The position numbers and the translations under genes were made by a program. From Rhizobium sp. BK650 (GTDB lineage Bacteria > Pseudomonadota > Alphaproteobacteria > Rhizobiales > Rhizobiaceae), in contig NZ_JACIBK010000008.1 in NCBI RefSeq assembly GCF_014195325.1, positions 62,001-126,000 on the forward strand: a stretch of DNA of 64,000 nt, read 5' to 3'. This document shows, in pieces, positions 10,277 to 18,039 of the stretch; the first letter of the stretch is position 1; every line of letters starts with the position of its first letter. Below the pieces are notes generated by a model. The model did no database searches, was not told where the DNA came from, and saw only the letters and a list, made by a program, of their open reading frames with translations.

Positions 10277-11629
10277 TTAACCCGCCTTCAGAACCAATTC
10301 TTGTGGCTCTTCGCCGGCCAGCCAGCCGCCCGCAAAGCCGGCGCGCTCGAGGCCGAGGCGGATCACCGGGTTCTTGCGCATCAGCTTCCAGATGAAATCG
10401 GAGCGGGCATTCTCAACCGTCATGACGACGAGGCCTTGGTCGATGGCGACCGTGCGGTCGTCGACCCAGCCTTCCGGTCGTTTGGTTTGGACCGTCGGAT
10501 TGAAGCCGCCGGGGAAGCCGCCTTCGAGGAGCAAATTCGGATAGGTGGTCAGCAGCGCTCTGGTGCCATCGAGGGCAGCCTGCCGATCATAGGGCAAGCA
10601 GGCGAGCGCGGCCCAGGGTGCAATTGTACCATCATCGGGGCCGAGCGGGGCGCCGCGAGCGGCATAGCCCAGTACCTTCGGATTGCGACCACCACGCATA
10701 CGCCGCGTCGGCGGCGGGCCATCGCAGGCAGTGAAGCCCCAGATGTCCTTGTTGTAGCCGACGAACTGGCCGGGATTGCGTTCCGCATAATCGCGCTGAA
10801 CGTTGATGACGACCTGGGTGTTGCGGAAATAATCCCAGTTTCGGTCAGCCATCGGCTTGTCCTGGATGCCGCGGAAATCGATCCAGGCATGGGAGAAAAG
10901 ATGGATGAAGAGCGGTCCAGCGTAGAGATAGGGCTGCTCGTTGAACTTCATCCACGAATAGCTTGCCGTGAAAGCGTCATAGGACGATTGTGGGATCGGG
11001 TAGGTCGGCGATGCCAGGGCCAGCGTGTAGAGGATGATCGCCTCATCGAAGCCATGATAGCGCCAGCGCAAGAAGCCGGAAGAAGGCTTCCAGCCCATGG
11101 AGATACAGTCGCCCTTGTTGAGGGCCCAGCGCCAGTCGACGCGTTCATAGATGAACTTCGCGAGGGCGCGAATCTCGGTCTCAGTTTCGTCCTCACCGTC
11201 GAAATATTGTGCGGCGGTCAGGATGCCCGCAACGAGTAGAGCGGTATCGATCGTCGAAAGCTCGCTATTCCACGCGCGATTACCAGTATCTACATGCAGG
11301 AAATGATAGAAGAAGCCGCGATGTCCCGTCGCGTGGCGCTCGGAGCCCTGCTTGGCGTTGGCGAAGAAGTGGAGCGTGTTGAACACCCGTTCGGCGGCTT
11401 CCCCACGGCTGATCCAGCCGCGCTCGACGCCGACAGGATAGGAGGAAAGCCCGAAGCCGACCGCGGCGATGCTCGCCGGCACCCCCTTGATCGAGGTGTC
11501 CGGCACGAGGCCGTTTTCAGGATTGGAATATTTTAGGAAATACTTGAACGCTGAATGCTGCAGCCTGTCGACTAGCGCGGCATCAATGTCTTCAATCCGT
11601 TGCAGCATGTGCTCCTGCCCAACTGTCAT
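10277..11629 (-). CDS. PF10091 'glycoamylase-like' family protein (possible beta-1,2-glucan-active hydrolase), copy 1
   Basis: 450 residues from the chosen ATG at 11629 (GGGATGAT upstream; a longer frame to 11704 looks untranslated). The sequence is an (alpha/alpha) barrel-type protein of the PF10091 family: NGLVPD, PASIAAVG, RGFFYHFL, NSELSTIDTALL, DEAIILY and the late segment ARGAPLGPDDGTIAPWAA. Related enzymes in GH144 are endo-beta-1,2-glucanases and the same domain occurs in cyclic beta-1,2-glucan synthases, so a role on beta-1,2-glucan is plausible in a rhizobium. No signal peptide is visible, implying a cytoplasmic site. A second paralogue lies at 16622-17941. The substrate is not established. 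Confidence 0.75.
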   Translation of the reverse strand: MTVGQEHMLQRIEDIDAALVDRLQHSAFKYFLKYSNPENGLVPDTSIKGVPASIAAVGFGLSSYPVGVERGWISRGEAAERVFNTLHFFANAKQGSERHATGHRGFFYHFLHVDTGNRAWNSELSTIDTALLVAGILTAAQYFDGEDETETEIRALAKFIYERVDWRWALNKGDCISMGWKPSSGFLRWRYHGFDEAIILYTLALASPTYPIPQSSYDAFTASYSWMKFNEQPYLYAGPLFIHLFSHAWIDFRGIQDKPMADRNWDYFRNTQVVINVQRDYAERNPGQFVGYNKDIWGFTACDGPPPTRRMRGGRNPKVLGYAARGAPLGPDDGTIAPWAALACLPYDRQAALDGTRALLTTYPNLLLEGGFPGGFNPTVQTKRPEGWVDDRTVAIDQGLVVMTVENARSDFIWKLMRKNPVIRLGLERAGFAGGWLAGEEPQELVLKAG

Positions 11630-12017
11630 ATCATCCCATGCTTCAACATGGTGGCGGCCCTCATGCAAATCAAACCTTTTTGATTCGCAAGGATAAGAGA
11701 CCACAAACAGCCGCCGTTGGCGTTAATAATTCTCAGTGAAATAATATCTGGAATAAATAATATAAGCGATGCAGCAAAAAGCGGTAAACTGCACCCTTCG
11801 ACGCGGTCTATTTCCCGCAATACTTGCTTTCGCCTAAGCCTACTGGACTACTTCAGGCGGCTTCCTCCATTCGCGCCAGATGGCCCGTCACGACCTCGCG
11901 GTATTGCCGCTTGGGCGGGACGTAACCCACGGGGCGGACTGGGCTTTTTAGTTTGTCGCCGCAGGTTGCGGCGGATGCCGCAAAGGGCGGGATCGTGTGG
12001 TGCCAAATAGCAATGGT
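11630..12017. other. 388-bp intergenic region between M81 gene and PF10091 gene
   Basis: Apart from the dyad at 11665-11688 and an AT-rich stretch at about 11720-11770 that could carry the promoter of the PF10091 gene, I see no gene. The open minus frame that enters this area from the M81 gene is a different frame with no domain. No clear terminator with a T-run follows the M81 gene. Confidence 0.5.
11665..11688. promoter_or_regulatory. Inverted repeat upstream of the PF10091 gene
   Basis: AATCAAA-CCTT-TTTGATT, extended by GC on both sides with one mismatch, 36 bases before the start codon. The size and symmetry suit a dimeric repressor site. No regulator is identified for it. Confidence 0.4.
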
Positions 12018-13460
12018 TCAGCGCTTCAGGGACCGTGCAGACAGGAAGACCTGCGGCGCATAGCTGAAATCCTTGTCGAAAGGATAGGTCGGGTGCTGCT
12101 TGCGCAGGCGCGGCAGGCGCTCGACGAACTGGTCGACCACGCCGGCGGAAAGCGCCATCAGGCTTGGGTTGGCAATCGGTGCGAGTTCCGGCGAGAGATA
12201 GCCTGACTTGACGACGACGATCTTTGCCTTGTGCGGATCGAGGCCGAGCCGGGTGAAGTCGATGATGTTGTGATAGGGGCGGCGCTTGGCGGATAGCACC
12301 AGGTCGATGCCACCGATGGAGACGACGGCCTGGCGGTCGGTTGCGTCGGTGGTGTCGTGCAGGAATCTCACCATGAATCGTCCCGTCACCGGCTTGCTGC
12401 CTTTGGTGTCGAGGGAAGCGCCGATGGTGAGGTGCAGCGTCGCGCCGACGCCTGCTGCATAGCAAGCTTCCGTTGCGGCCTTGTCGGCGATTCCGGCGAA
12501 GACGACGCCGGTGGCGCCCTTTGCGATCAGTTCGGCCAGTACCTCGGCCCGATCACCCACGCCGCCCCCAGTCGGGTTGTCGCCGGATTCGGCGAGTACG
12601 ACGGGACCGGTGGGACTTGCGATCGCCTTGGCGACGCATTCCTCGACCGAACCGGTCTCGCAGCCGAAGACGAACTTTTCGCGCGCATCCCAATAGGCCT
12701 TTGCCATGCGCTTCGCCTCTCGCTCGAGCACCGTGCGATCGGTGCCGGTCATGATGGCAGCGGCAGTCGCACGCGGTTCGTCGGCCCAGACGTAGCCGAC
12801 CATCAGCGAGGCATCCCAGACGCCGTCGAGCGCATCGATGCCGGGCAGTTCGGCGTAGAGGCTCTTTGCTGGTTCATCAACGGTGCTGGTGCGTTCGCCC
12901 GGGAGGACGACGGGGATCGGCGCCCAGAGCAGGGTGGGTTTTATGCCCGTCTTCAGGCTTTTCACCAGCATGGAGACGGCGCGACGCATGGTTTCCTCGA
13001 CATCGATATGCGGTGCGGTGCGGTAGGTGGAGTACATGTCGAGCGCGTCGAGGATCCGCTGAGTGACGTTGCCATGCAGGTCATAGCTGGCCGAGACCAT
13101 GCAGTCGTCGCCGACGAGCGCGCGGGCAGAACTGATCCAGTCACCTTCCGCATCCTCCATGCCCTCGACATACATGGCTCCGTGCATGGCCAGATAGAGG
13201 CCATCGAGCGGCAGAAGCGACTTGAGGCGATCGAGGAACTCGGCCTTGAAGGCTTCATATGTGTGTCGCGCGACCGGGCCGCCGGCAATGGCGCGGGCAT
13301 GGATCGTCGGCAGGAATTCGGCGTCATAATCCTTCAAAAAAGCGAAATAGGGGATAGCCAGCAAGCCCTCGCCGCGCACCACCCGGAAATCCTTCTCCTC
13401 GTTCAGAACGGGATTGTACGTGCTGCATTCGATATGAATGCCACCGACGGCGATGCGCAT
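12018..13460 (-). CDS. M81-family metallopeptidase (MlrC-like)
   Basis: 480-residue protein of the MlrC family, named after microcystinase C of Sphingomonas. N-terminal domain (RIAVGGIHIECSTYNP; HGAMYVEGMEDAEGDW; SYDLHGNVT) carries the probable zinc-binding Glu/Asp/His residues, and the C-terminal MlrC domain contains ESGDNPTGGGVGD. Family members hydrolyse small or modified peptides; the natural substrate outside cyanotoxin degraders is generally unknown. Its start is only 8 bases from the stop of the upstream ROK regulator gene, so the two form an operon, implying sugar- or aminosugar-linked control. Confidence 0.85.
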   Translation of the reverse strand: MRIAVGGIHIECSTYNPVLNEEKDFRVVRGEGLLAIPYFAFLKDYDAEFLPTIHARAIAGGPVARHTYEAFKAEFLDRLKSLLPLDGLYLAMHGAMYVEGMEDAEGDWISSARALVGDDCMVSASYDLHGNVTQRILDALDMYSTYRTAPHIDVEETMRRAVSMLVKSLKTGIKPTLLWAPIPVVLPGERTSTVDEPAKSLYAELPGIDALDGVWDASLMVGYVWADEPRATAAAIMTGTDRTVLEREAKRMAKAYWDAREKFVFGCETGSVEECVAKAIASPTGPVVLAESGDNPTGGGVGDRAEVLAELIAKGATGVVFAGIADKAATEACYAAGVGATLHLTIGASLDTKGSKPVTGRFMVRFLHDTTDATDRQAVVSIGGIDLVLSAKRRPYHNIIDFTRLGLDPHKAKIVVVKSGYLSPELAPIANPSLMALSAGVVDQFVERLPRLRKQHPTYPFDKDFSYAPQVFLSARSLKR

Positions 13461-13468
13461 GGGAAACC

Positions 13469-14602
13469 TCAGCTGATATTGGGACCAATCAGAAAATTGT
13501 GGGCGGCGATGCTGGCAGCGCCCCTCGCCCAGACGTCGCTGTCGACGCGGCGATTGCGGATCGGCGTCTGGCCGGCATAACGCGGAAGAACATTGGCCTC
13601 GATCGCCTGTTGCACAACCGTGCCGAAAAGGCCGTCGAAGGAACTATCGACATGGGTGACCAGGATCAGGCCGGGATCGTTCATCTGGATCAGGTGCGAG
13701 ATTGCGAGGCCAAGGGCGGCGCCGGCCTTATGGATGATGGCGATTGCCTCGGCAGTGCCGTGAGAGGCTTCCGCTTCCAGTTCCGACAGCGAGGTGCATT
13801 TCAAGCCGGCGGCTCGTGCCATCTCTTTGATCGCCTTCATGGAAGCGACGGTGTCCAGGCAGCCGCGTTTGCCGCAACGGCAGGGCGCGCCACCGGGCTC
13901 GATCGTGGCATGGGCGATCTCTCCCGCACCACCATGATTGCCGCGATAGAGCCTGCCGTCGATGACATGGGCGCAGCCGATGCCTTCTCCGAGCGAAACC
14001 ACCGAGAAATTCGGCGTGTCACGTGCAATGCCGAAGAGCTTCTCGCTGACGGCGACGGCCTTTGCATCATTTTCGATGAACGTATCGACGCCGCTTGCCT
14101 GACGGATCATTTCGGCAAGCGGCACATCCTGCCAGCCGAGCAGGGTGGATTGCACACAAGTCGCCTGCTTTTCGTCGACGAAGCCAGATAGCGCCACGCC
14201 GATACCGGCAAGTTTCGAGCTCGCCTGTGGATGCGCCCTTAGAATTTCCGGCAGGCCATAGGCGATCGCATTGGCGACGATCTTGGGATCGCGGGAATAA
14301 GGCAGTTGCTGGCGGGCGATGATATTGCCATTGAGATCGCTCAGGATCATCGGCACAGGGTCTTCCAGGAGCGAGATGCCGATGAAGAAGGCGCATTCCG
14401 GCTTCAGGTCGAGCAGAATAGAAGGCCTGCCCTGGCCATAAACAGTTTCCGTCTCATGCAGTACGCCGCGATCTATCAGTTCGCGCGCAATGCCGCTCAT
14501 CGCTGCCTTGCTGAGTCCGATCGCCGATGCAAGATCGGTCCGGCTGAGGGGGCCGGACTCGCTTATGACCCGCAGAAGCTCACGCTGCGATGAGTTGAAC
14601 AT
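13469..14602 (-). CDS. ROK-family transcriptional regulator
   Basis: 377 residues from the ATG at 14602 (the open frame continues to 14719 but the extra N-terminus is not regulator-like). Residues about 6-60 form a MarR/ROK-type winged helix (SQRELLRVISESGPLSRTDLASAIGLSKAAMSG). The ROK sugar-kinase-like domain follows, with the zinc-binding cysteines CRCGKRGC and GEIAHATIEPGG. It probably represses its own operon, which includes the M81 peptidase, with a sugar or sugar derivative as ligand. The start has only a weak ribosome site, so an alternative nearby start is possible. Confidence 0.85.
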   Translation of the reverse strand: MFNSSQRELLRVISESGPLSRTDLASAIGLSKAAMSGIARELIDRGVLHETETVYGQGRPSILLDLKPECAFFIGISLLEDPVPMILSDLNGNIIARQQLPYSRDPKIVANAIAYGLPEILRAHPQASSKLAGIGVALSGFVDEKQATCVQSTLLGWQDVPLAEMIRQASGVDTFIENDAKAVAVSEKLFGIARDTPNFSVVSLGEGIGCAHVIDGRLYRGNHGGAGEIAHATIEPGGAPCRCGKRGCLDTVASMKAIKEMARAAGLKCTSLSELEAEASHGTAEAIAIIHKAGAALGLAISHLIQMNDPGLILVTHVDSSFDGLFGTVVQQAIEANVLPRYAGQTPIRNRRVDSDVWARGAASIAAHNFLIGPNIS

Positions 14603-14837
14603 TGAATTGCTGACCTGGCGGCATGTGATTTGCCGTGACAATAAGTTCACGAGTTGAACCAAGCAATCAAGATAAATGAAAAACTGATCAAAGCCGACGT
14701 CAGTTGACGGTACGCGCATCGCGCGCAGCGGGTTGTGCCGGATTGGCCGTCCAGGCGTTGCTTTCCCTCCTGGAGCCTCTCCGCTGTCGGCATTTTCACG
14801 CTATAATCCATCTGCACGCAAGGCGGGGGGGGCAAGC

Positions 14838-16511
14838 ATGGACCAGCAGCAAATTCCACTTAAATTGACGGCAATTCGGTTCATCCGCGCGATCAAATTG
14901 TTCATGACATCCGATGTTGGCGGACGAGCCGGGTTCCTTCTCGCTTCCCTGATCGCCCTCTTCGCCGGCATCAGCGCTCTGAACGTCGTCAACAGTTTCG
15001 TCGGCCGGCACTTCATGACTGCGATCGCTGATAGGCAGACTGCCGAATTTATCCGCCAGGCGATCCTCTACGCTGGCGCTTTTGCTGCTTCAACGGCCGT
15101 ATCGGTGATTGCCCGCTTCGCCGAAGAACGACTGGCTTTGCTTTGGCGAGAGCACCTCACCCGCCGTGCAATCGGTGTTTATATGGCCGACGGCACTTTC
15201 TACCGGCTCGGCATTCGAGGTAAAGTTGCCTATCCTGACCAACGGATCGCTGAGGATGTCAAGGCATTCACGACGACGACGCTTTCCTTCCTGCTTATGC
15301 TGCTCAGCAGCGTATTGACGATCTTCACCTTTTCGGGCGTGTTGTGGCTGATCAGTCCGCTTCTGTTCTTTGCGGCGGTTATCTACGCCGCCTTCGGATC
15401 GTTTATGACGATCGTGTTGGGACGACCTTTGATCGACCTGAACTATAACCAGCTCGACCGCGAAGCAGCTTTCCGGTCCGAACTGATCCGTGTTCGTGAA
15501 AATACAGAATCGATTATGATCGAGGGTTCCGAACAACGCCACACAGATCGGCTCCTCAAGCAGTTCGATAGCCTTGCCGCAAATTTCAGGCGGATAATCG
15601 GCATCAATCGCAACGTTGGTTTCTTCACCACCGGCTACAATTGGATGATACAGATCATTCCGGTCGTAATCATCGCGCCCACGTTCATGCGCGGTGATAT
15701 CGAATTTGGGGTCATCACGCAGTCGGCGGCAGCCTTTGCCATGCTCGTCGGTGCGCTCTCATTCATCGTCGCACAATTCAACTCGATCTCGAACTTCGCG
15801 ACCGTCGTGGGGCGCCTCAGTTCCCTTTTGGAAGCGATCGAGGAGGCTAGCAGCCCGGCGGATATCGGTATCGAACTCGTCGAGACTGGGGGCAGTCTTG
15901 GCTATGAACACCTGACGCTGACGTCGCCGACAGGAGAGGCATTGGTGACGGATTTGTCAGTCGTCATCCCAACCGATACGCGGGTAATCGTTGCAGGAGA
16001 AAGTGAGGCCGCGGCCTCCGCTTTATTTCGGACGACGGCAGGGCTTAATACGTCAGGGACCGGGCGCATCGTCATCCCACCCCGTCGAAATGTACGGTTT
16101 CTCGGTCAGCGGGCCTATTGGGGGCCGGGAACACTGCGCCAAATCCTGGTATCCCCGGAGCATTCGATCGAAGAAACGGATGAACAAATCCTCGCTTTGC
16201 TGAAGAATCTCGGGCTCACACGCGGTTTGATGCCCAATGACCTGAACAGCGAGCAAGACTGGTCCACGCTGCTGTCGCCTCGCGAGCAACAGCTCGTTGC
16301 ACTTGCAAGCGCGATCATAGCCACTCCGACGTATATTGTTCTGGAAAAAGCCGATGCCATCTTCGGTCATGAGCTTCTGACCGCAATCCTCCGGCTTCTG
16401 GCCGAAAGAAGGATCGCGTGCGTCAACTTCGCCGAGCCCGATGCCCCACGCTCATCCTACGATGCTGTTCTGGAATACGGTTCGGACGGCTCCTGGAGGT
16501 GGATTGATTAA
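14838..16511 (+). CDS. SbmA/YddA-like ABC transporter with a degenerate nucleotide-binding domain
   Basis: 557 residues from the ATG at 14838, which has a G-rich ribosome site (the frame is open back to 14733). The N-terminal ~330 residues are an ABC_membrane_2-type domain with several membrane segments, as in the vitamin B12/peptide transporter family YddA/SbmA/BacA. The C-terminal ATPase domain has lost its catalytic residues: Walker A is G387-E-S-E-A-A-A-S394 (no lysine), the signature is LSPRE (Gly to Arg at 482), Walker B ends in Glu503-Lys504 instead of Asp-Glu, and the switch histidine position reads NFAEP. It is intact in frame, so it is not a simple pseudogene. It could act ATP-independently like SbmA/BacA. 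Divergent from the ROK gene. Confidence 0.8.
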   Translation: MDQQQIPLKLTAIRFIRAIKLFMTSDVGGRAGFLLASLIALFAGISALNVVNSFVGRHFMTAIADRQTAEFIRQAILYAGAFAASTAVSVIARFAEERLALLWREHLTRRAIGVYMADGTFYRLGIRGKVAYPDQRIAEDVKAFTTTTLSFLLMLLSSVLTIFTFSGVLWLISPLLFFAAVIYAAFGSFMTIVLGRPLIDLNYNQLDREAAFRSELIRVRENTESIMIEGSEQRHTDRLLKQFDSLAANFRRIIGINRNVGFFTTGYNWMIQIIPVVIIAPTFMRGDIEFGVITQSAAAFAMLVGALSFIVAQFNSISNFATVVGRLSSLLEAIEEASSPADIGIELVETGGSLGYEHLTLTSPTGEALVTDLSVVIPTDTRVIVAGESEAAASALFRTTAGLNTSGTGRIVIPPRRNVRFLGQRAYWGPGTLRQILVSPEHSIEETDEQILALLKNLGLTRGLMPNDLNSEQDWSTLLSPREQQLVALASAIIATPTYIVLEKADAIFGHELLTAILRLLAERRIACVNFAEPDAPRSSYDAVLEYGSDGSWRWID

Positions 16512-16621
16512 AAACAGAAAGCCTGACCGTCCCGCAATCTGGTTCTTTGAAACCGTCTGCGGCGTTGTTCGCCACAAGCCCGTTGTGCGTCAGGAAAACT
16601 CGCGCGGATCCGGCACGGCCA

Positions 16622-17941
16622 TCATAACCAGCCGCCTGAAAACCCCGCTCGTCTTAGTCCGACAACCACCGGCTCGCAGCGACGCATAATGTTCCACAGC
16701 AAGCCGCTTCGGTAGTTTTCGATCATCAAGACAACGGGACCTTGGTCGATCCCGAAATGGTAGGGGCTGACCCACCATTCATCGTTGTTGTCACCAGTCG
16801 TATATGTCTGGTTGAACGACGGCCTAAACCCGTAAAGTCGCGTCATTCCAAGTTTCATGCGGGCAAAGTTTCGCACGGTCGGGATGACGATTTCCGGCGC
16901 AAATGGCAGCGAGGCGACCACCACCCAGGGGGATACCGTTCCATCATCCGGCCCATAGGGTGCGCCCCGGGCGACGTAGTCGAAGAATTCCCGATCGACG
17001 CCGTCTATATTTCTCTTGATCCAGCCAGGGCCATCGCTTGCCGTGAAACCCCAGCAATGTTCGCCATAGCCTTTAAAGTTCAGCGGGTTGCGAATGGCAT
17101 ATTCCTGCTGGACGAAAGTGGCGTGCCGGCTGTTCTGGAAATAGTCGCTGCGATGCTCACGCATGAAATTGTCGCGAATTTCGCGAAAATCGATCCACAT
17201 ATGTGAAAGCTGATGCGTAAAGAGCGGGCCGGAATAGAGCAATTCGCGACCGAAGATATTCCGCCATTCGTAGCTCTCCGTGTAAGCCGTATAGCTTTCC
17301 GGTGGCAGAGGATGGCTCGGCGAGCCGAGCCCGAGAATGTAAAGAAGCAGGCCCTCGTCATAGCCCCGCCAGCGATAGGGAATGAATCCACTTTCCGGTC
17401 GCCAGCCATGGGTGAGCGTAGCCCCGTGGTCGCGAGCCCAATTCCAGTCCACGCGCTCGTATAGCGCGTTGGCAAGTGCGCGAACCTTCGCCTCGTCCTC
17501 GGTGTCTGCATCGAAATAAGCTGCGACGGTCAAAGCACCGGCGAACAAGAAAGCCGAGTCGATCGTTGACAATTCGCACTGCCAGACTCGTCTCCCCGTC
17601 TCAATGTCGAGGAAATGGTAGAAGAAACCCTTATAGCCGGATGCGTCAGGTTCCGGTCCCTGGTGGCAGGACATCAGGAACTCCAGTCGGCGTCTGGCGA
17701 TCTTGGCGGCAAACTCGCGAATGACGACACCGCGCTCCACTATGACGGGAATGGTGGCAAGAGCCATGCCGATGGCGGCGATACTCGCCGGTGCGCCTGC
17801 CTGTGTCTTGTCTCGGACCAACCCGTTGTCCGGATTCGTGCATTGCAGATAGTAGAGCAAGGTCGTGAACTGAAGGCGACTGAGGTCCTCATCCGTCGGC
17901 ATTCGGTTCAATTCGGGATCGGTTGACAGTAATTCCGACAT
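16622..17941 (-). CDS. PF10091 'glycoamylase-like' family protein, copy 2
   Basis: 439 residues from the ATG at 17941 (the open frame to 18103 would run into the end of the phosphoketolase gene and is unlikely). Homologous throughout to the protein at 10277-11629: shared NGLVRD, PASIAAIG, KGFFYHFL, CELSTIDSAFL, GYDEGLLLY, THQLSHMWIDFREI, FTASDGP, ARGAPYGPDDGTVSPW and the C-terminal RRAGFSGGWL. No signal peptide. It lies 98 bases downstream of the phosphoketolase gene on the same strand and could share its transcript. Possible beta-1,2-glucan-active enzyme; substrate unproven. Confidence 0.75.
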   Translation of the reverse strand: MSELLSTDPELNRMPTDEDLSRLQFTTLLYYLQCTNPDNGLVRDKTQAGAPASIAAIGMALATIPVIVERGVVIREFAAKIARRRLEFLMSCHQGPEPDASGYKGFFYHFLDIETGRRVWQCELSTIDSAFLFAGALTVAAYFDADTEDEAKVRALANALYERVDWNWARDHGATLTHGWRPESGFIPYRWRGYDEGLLLYILGLGSPSHPLPPESYTAYTESYEWRNIFGRELLYSGPLFTHQLSHMWIDFREIRDNFMREHRSDYFQNSRHATFVQQEYAIRNPLNFKGYGEHCWGFTASDGPGWIKRNIDGVDREFFDYVARGAPYGPDDGTVSPWVVVASLPFAPEIVIPTVRNFARMKLGMTRLYGFRPSFNQTYTTGDNNDEWWVSPYHFGIDQGPVVLMIENYRSGLLWNIMRRCEPVVVGLRRAGFSGGWL

Positions 17942-18039
17942 GGCAGGGTAACCGAGGAGATCAGATGGTTTCGTCGGACAACCGGAGGCGGCCTTGATTG
18001 GACGCCTGCCGGTATGATCATTTATTTGCGACACGTCGC

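Noticed and set aside
11941..11990. Terminator after the M81 gene (GCCGCA...TGCGGC)
   Set aside because: Short stem and no T-run on the transcribed strand.
12357..13580. 407-residue plus-strand frame over the M81 gene
   Set aside because: Shadow of the clearly homologous minus-strand M81 gene.
14838..16511. Pseudogene call for the ABC protein
   Set aside because: No stop or frameshift; only the catalytic motifs are altered, so a functional degenerate domain is more likely.
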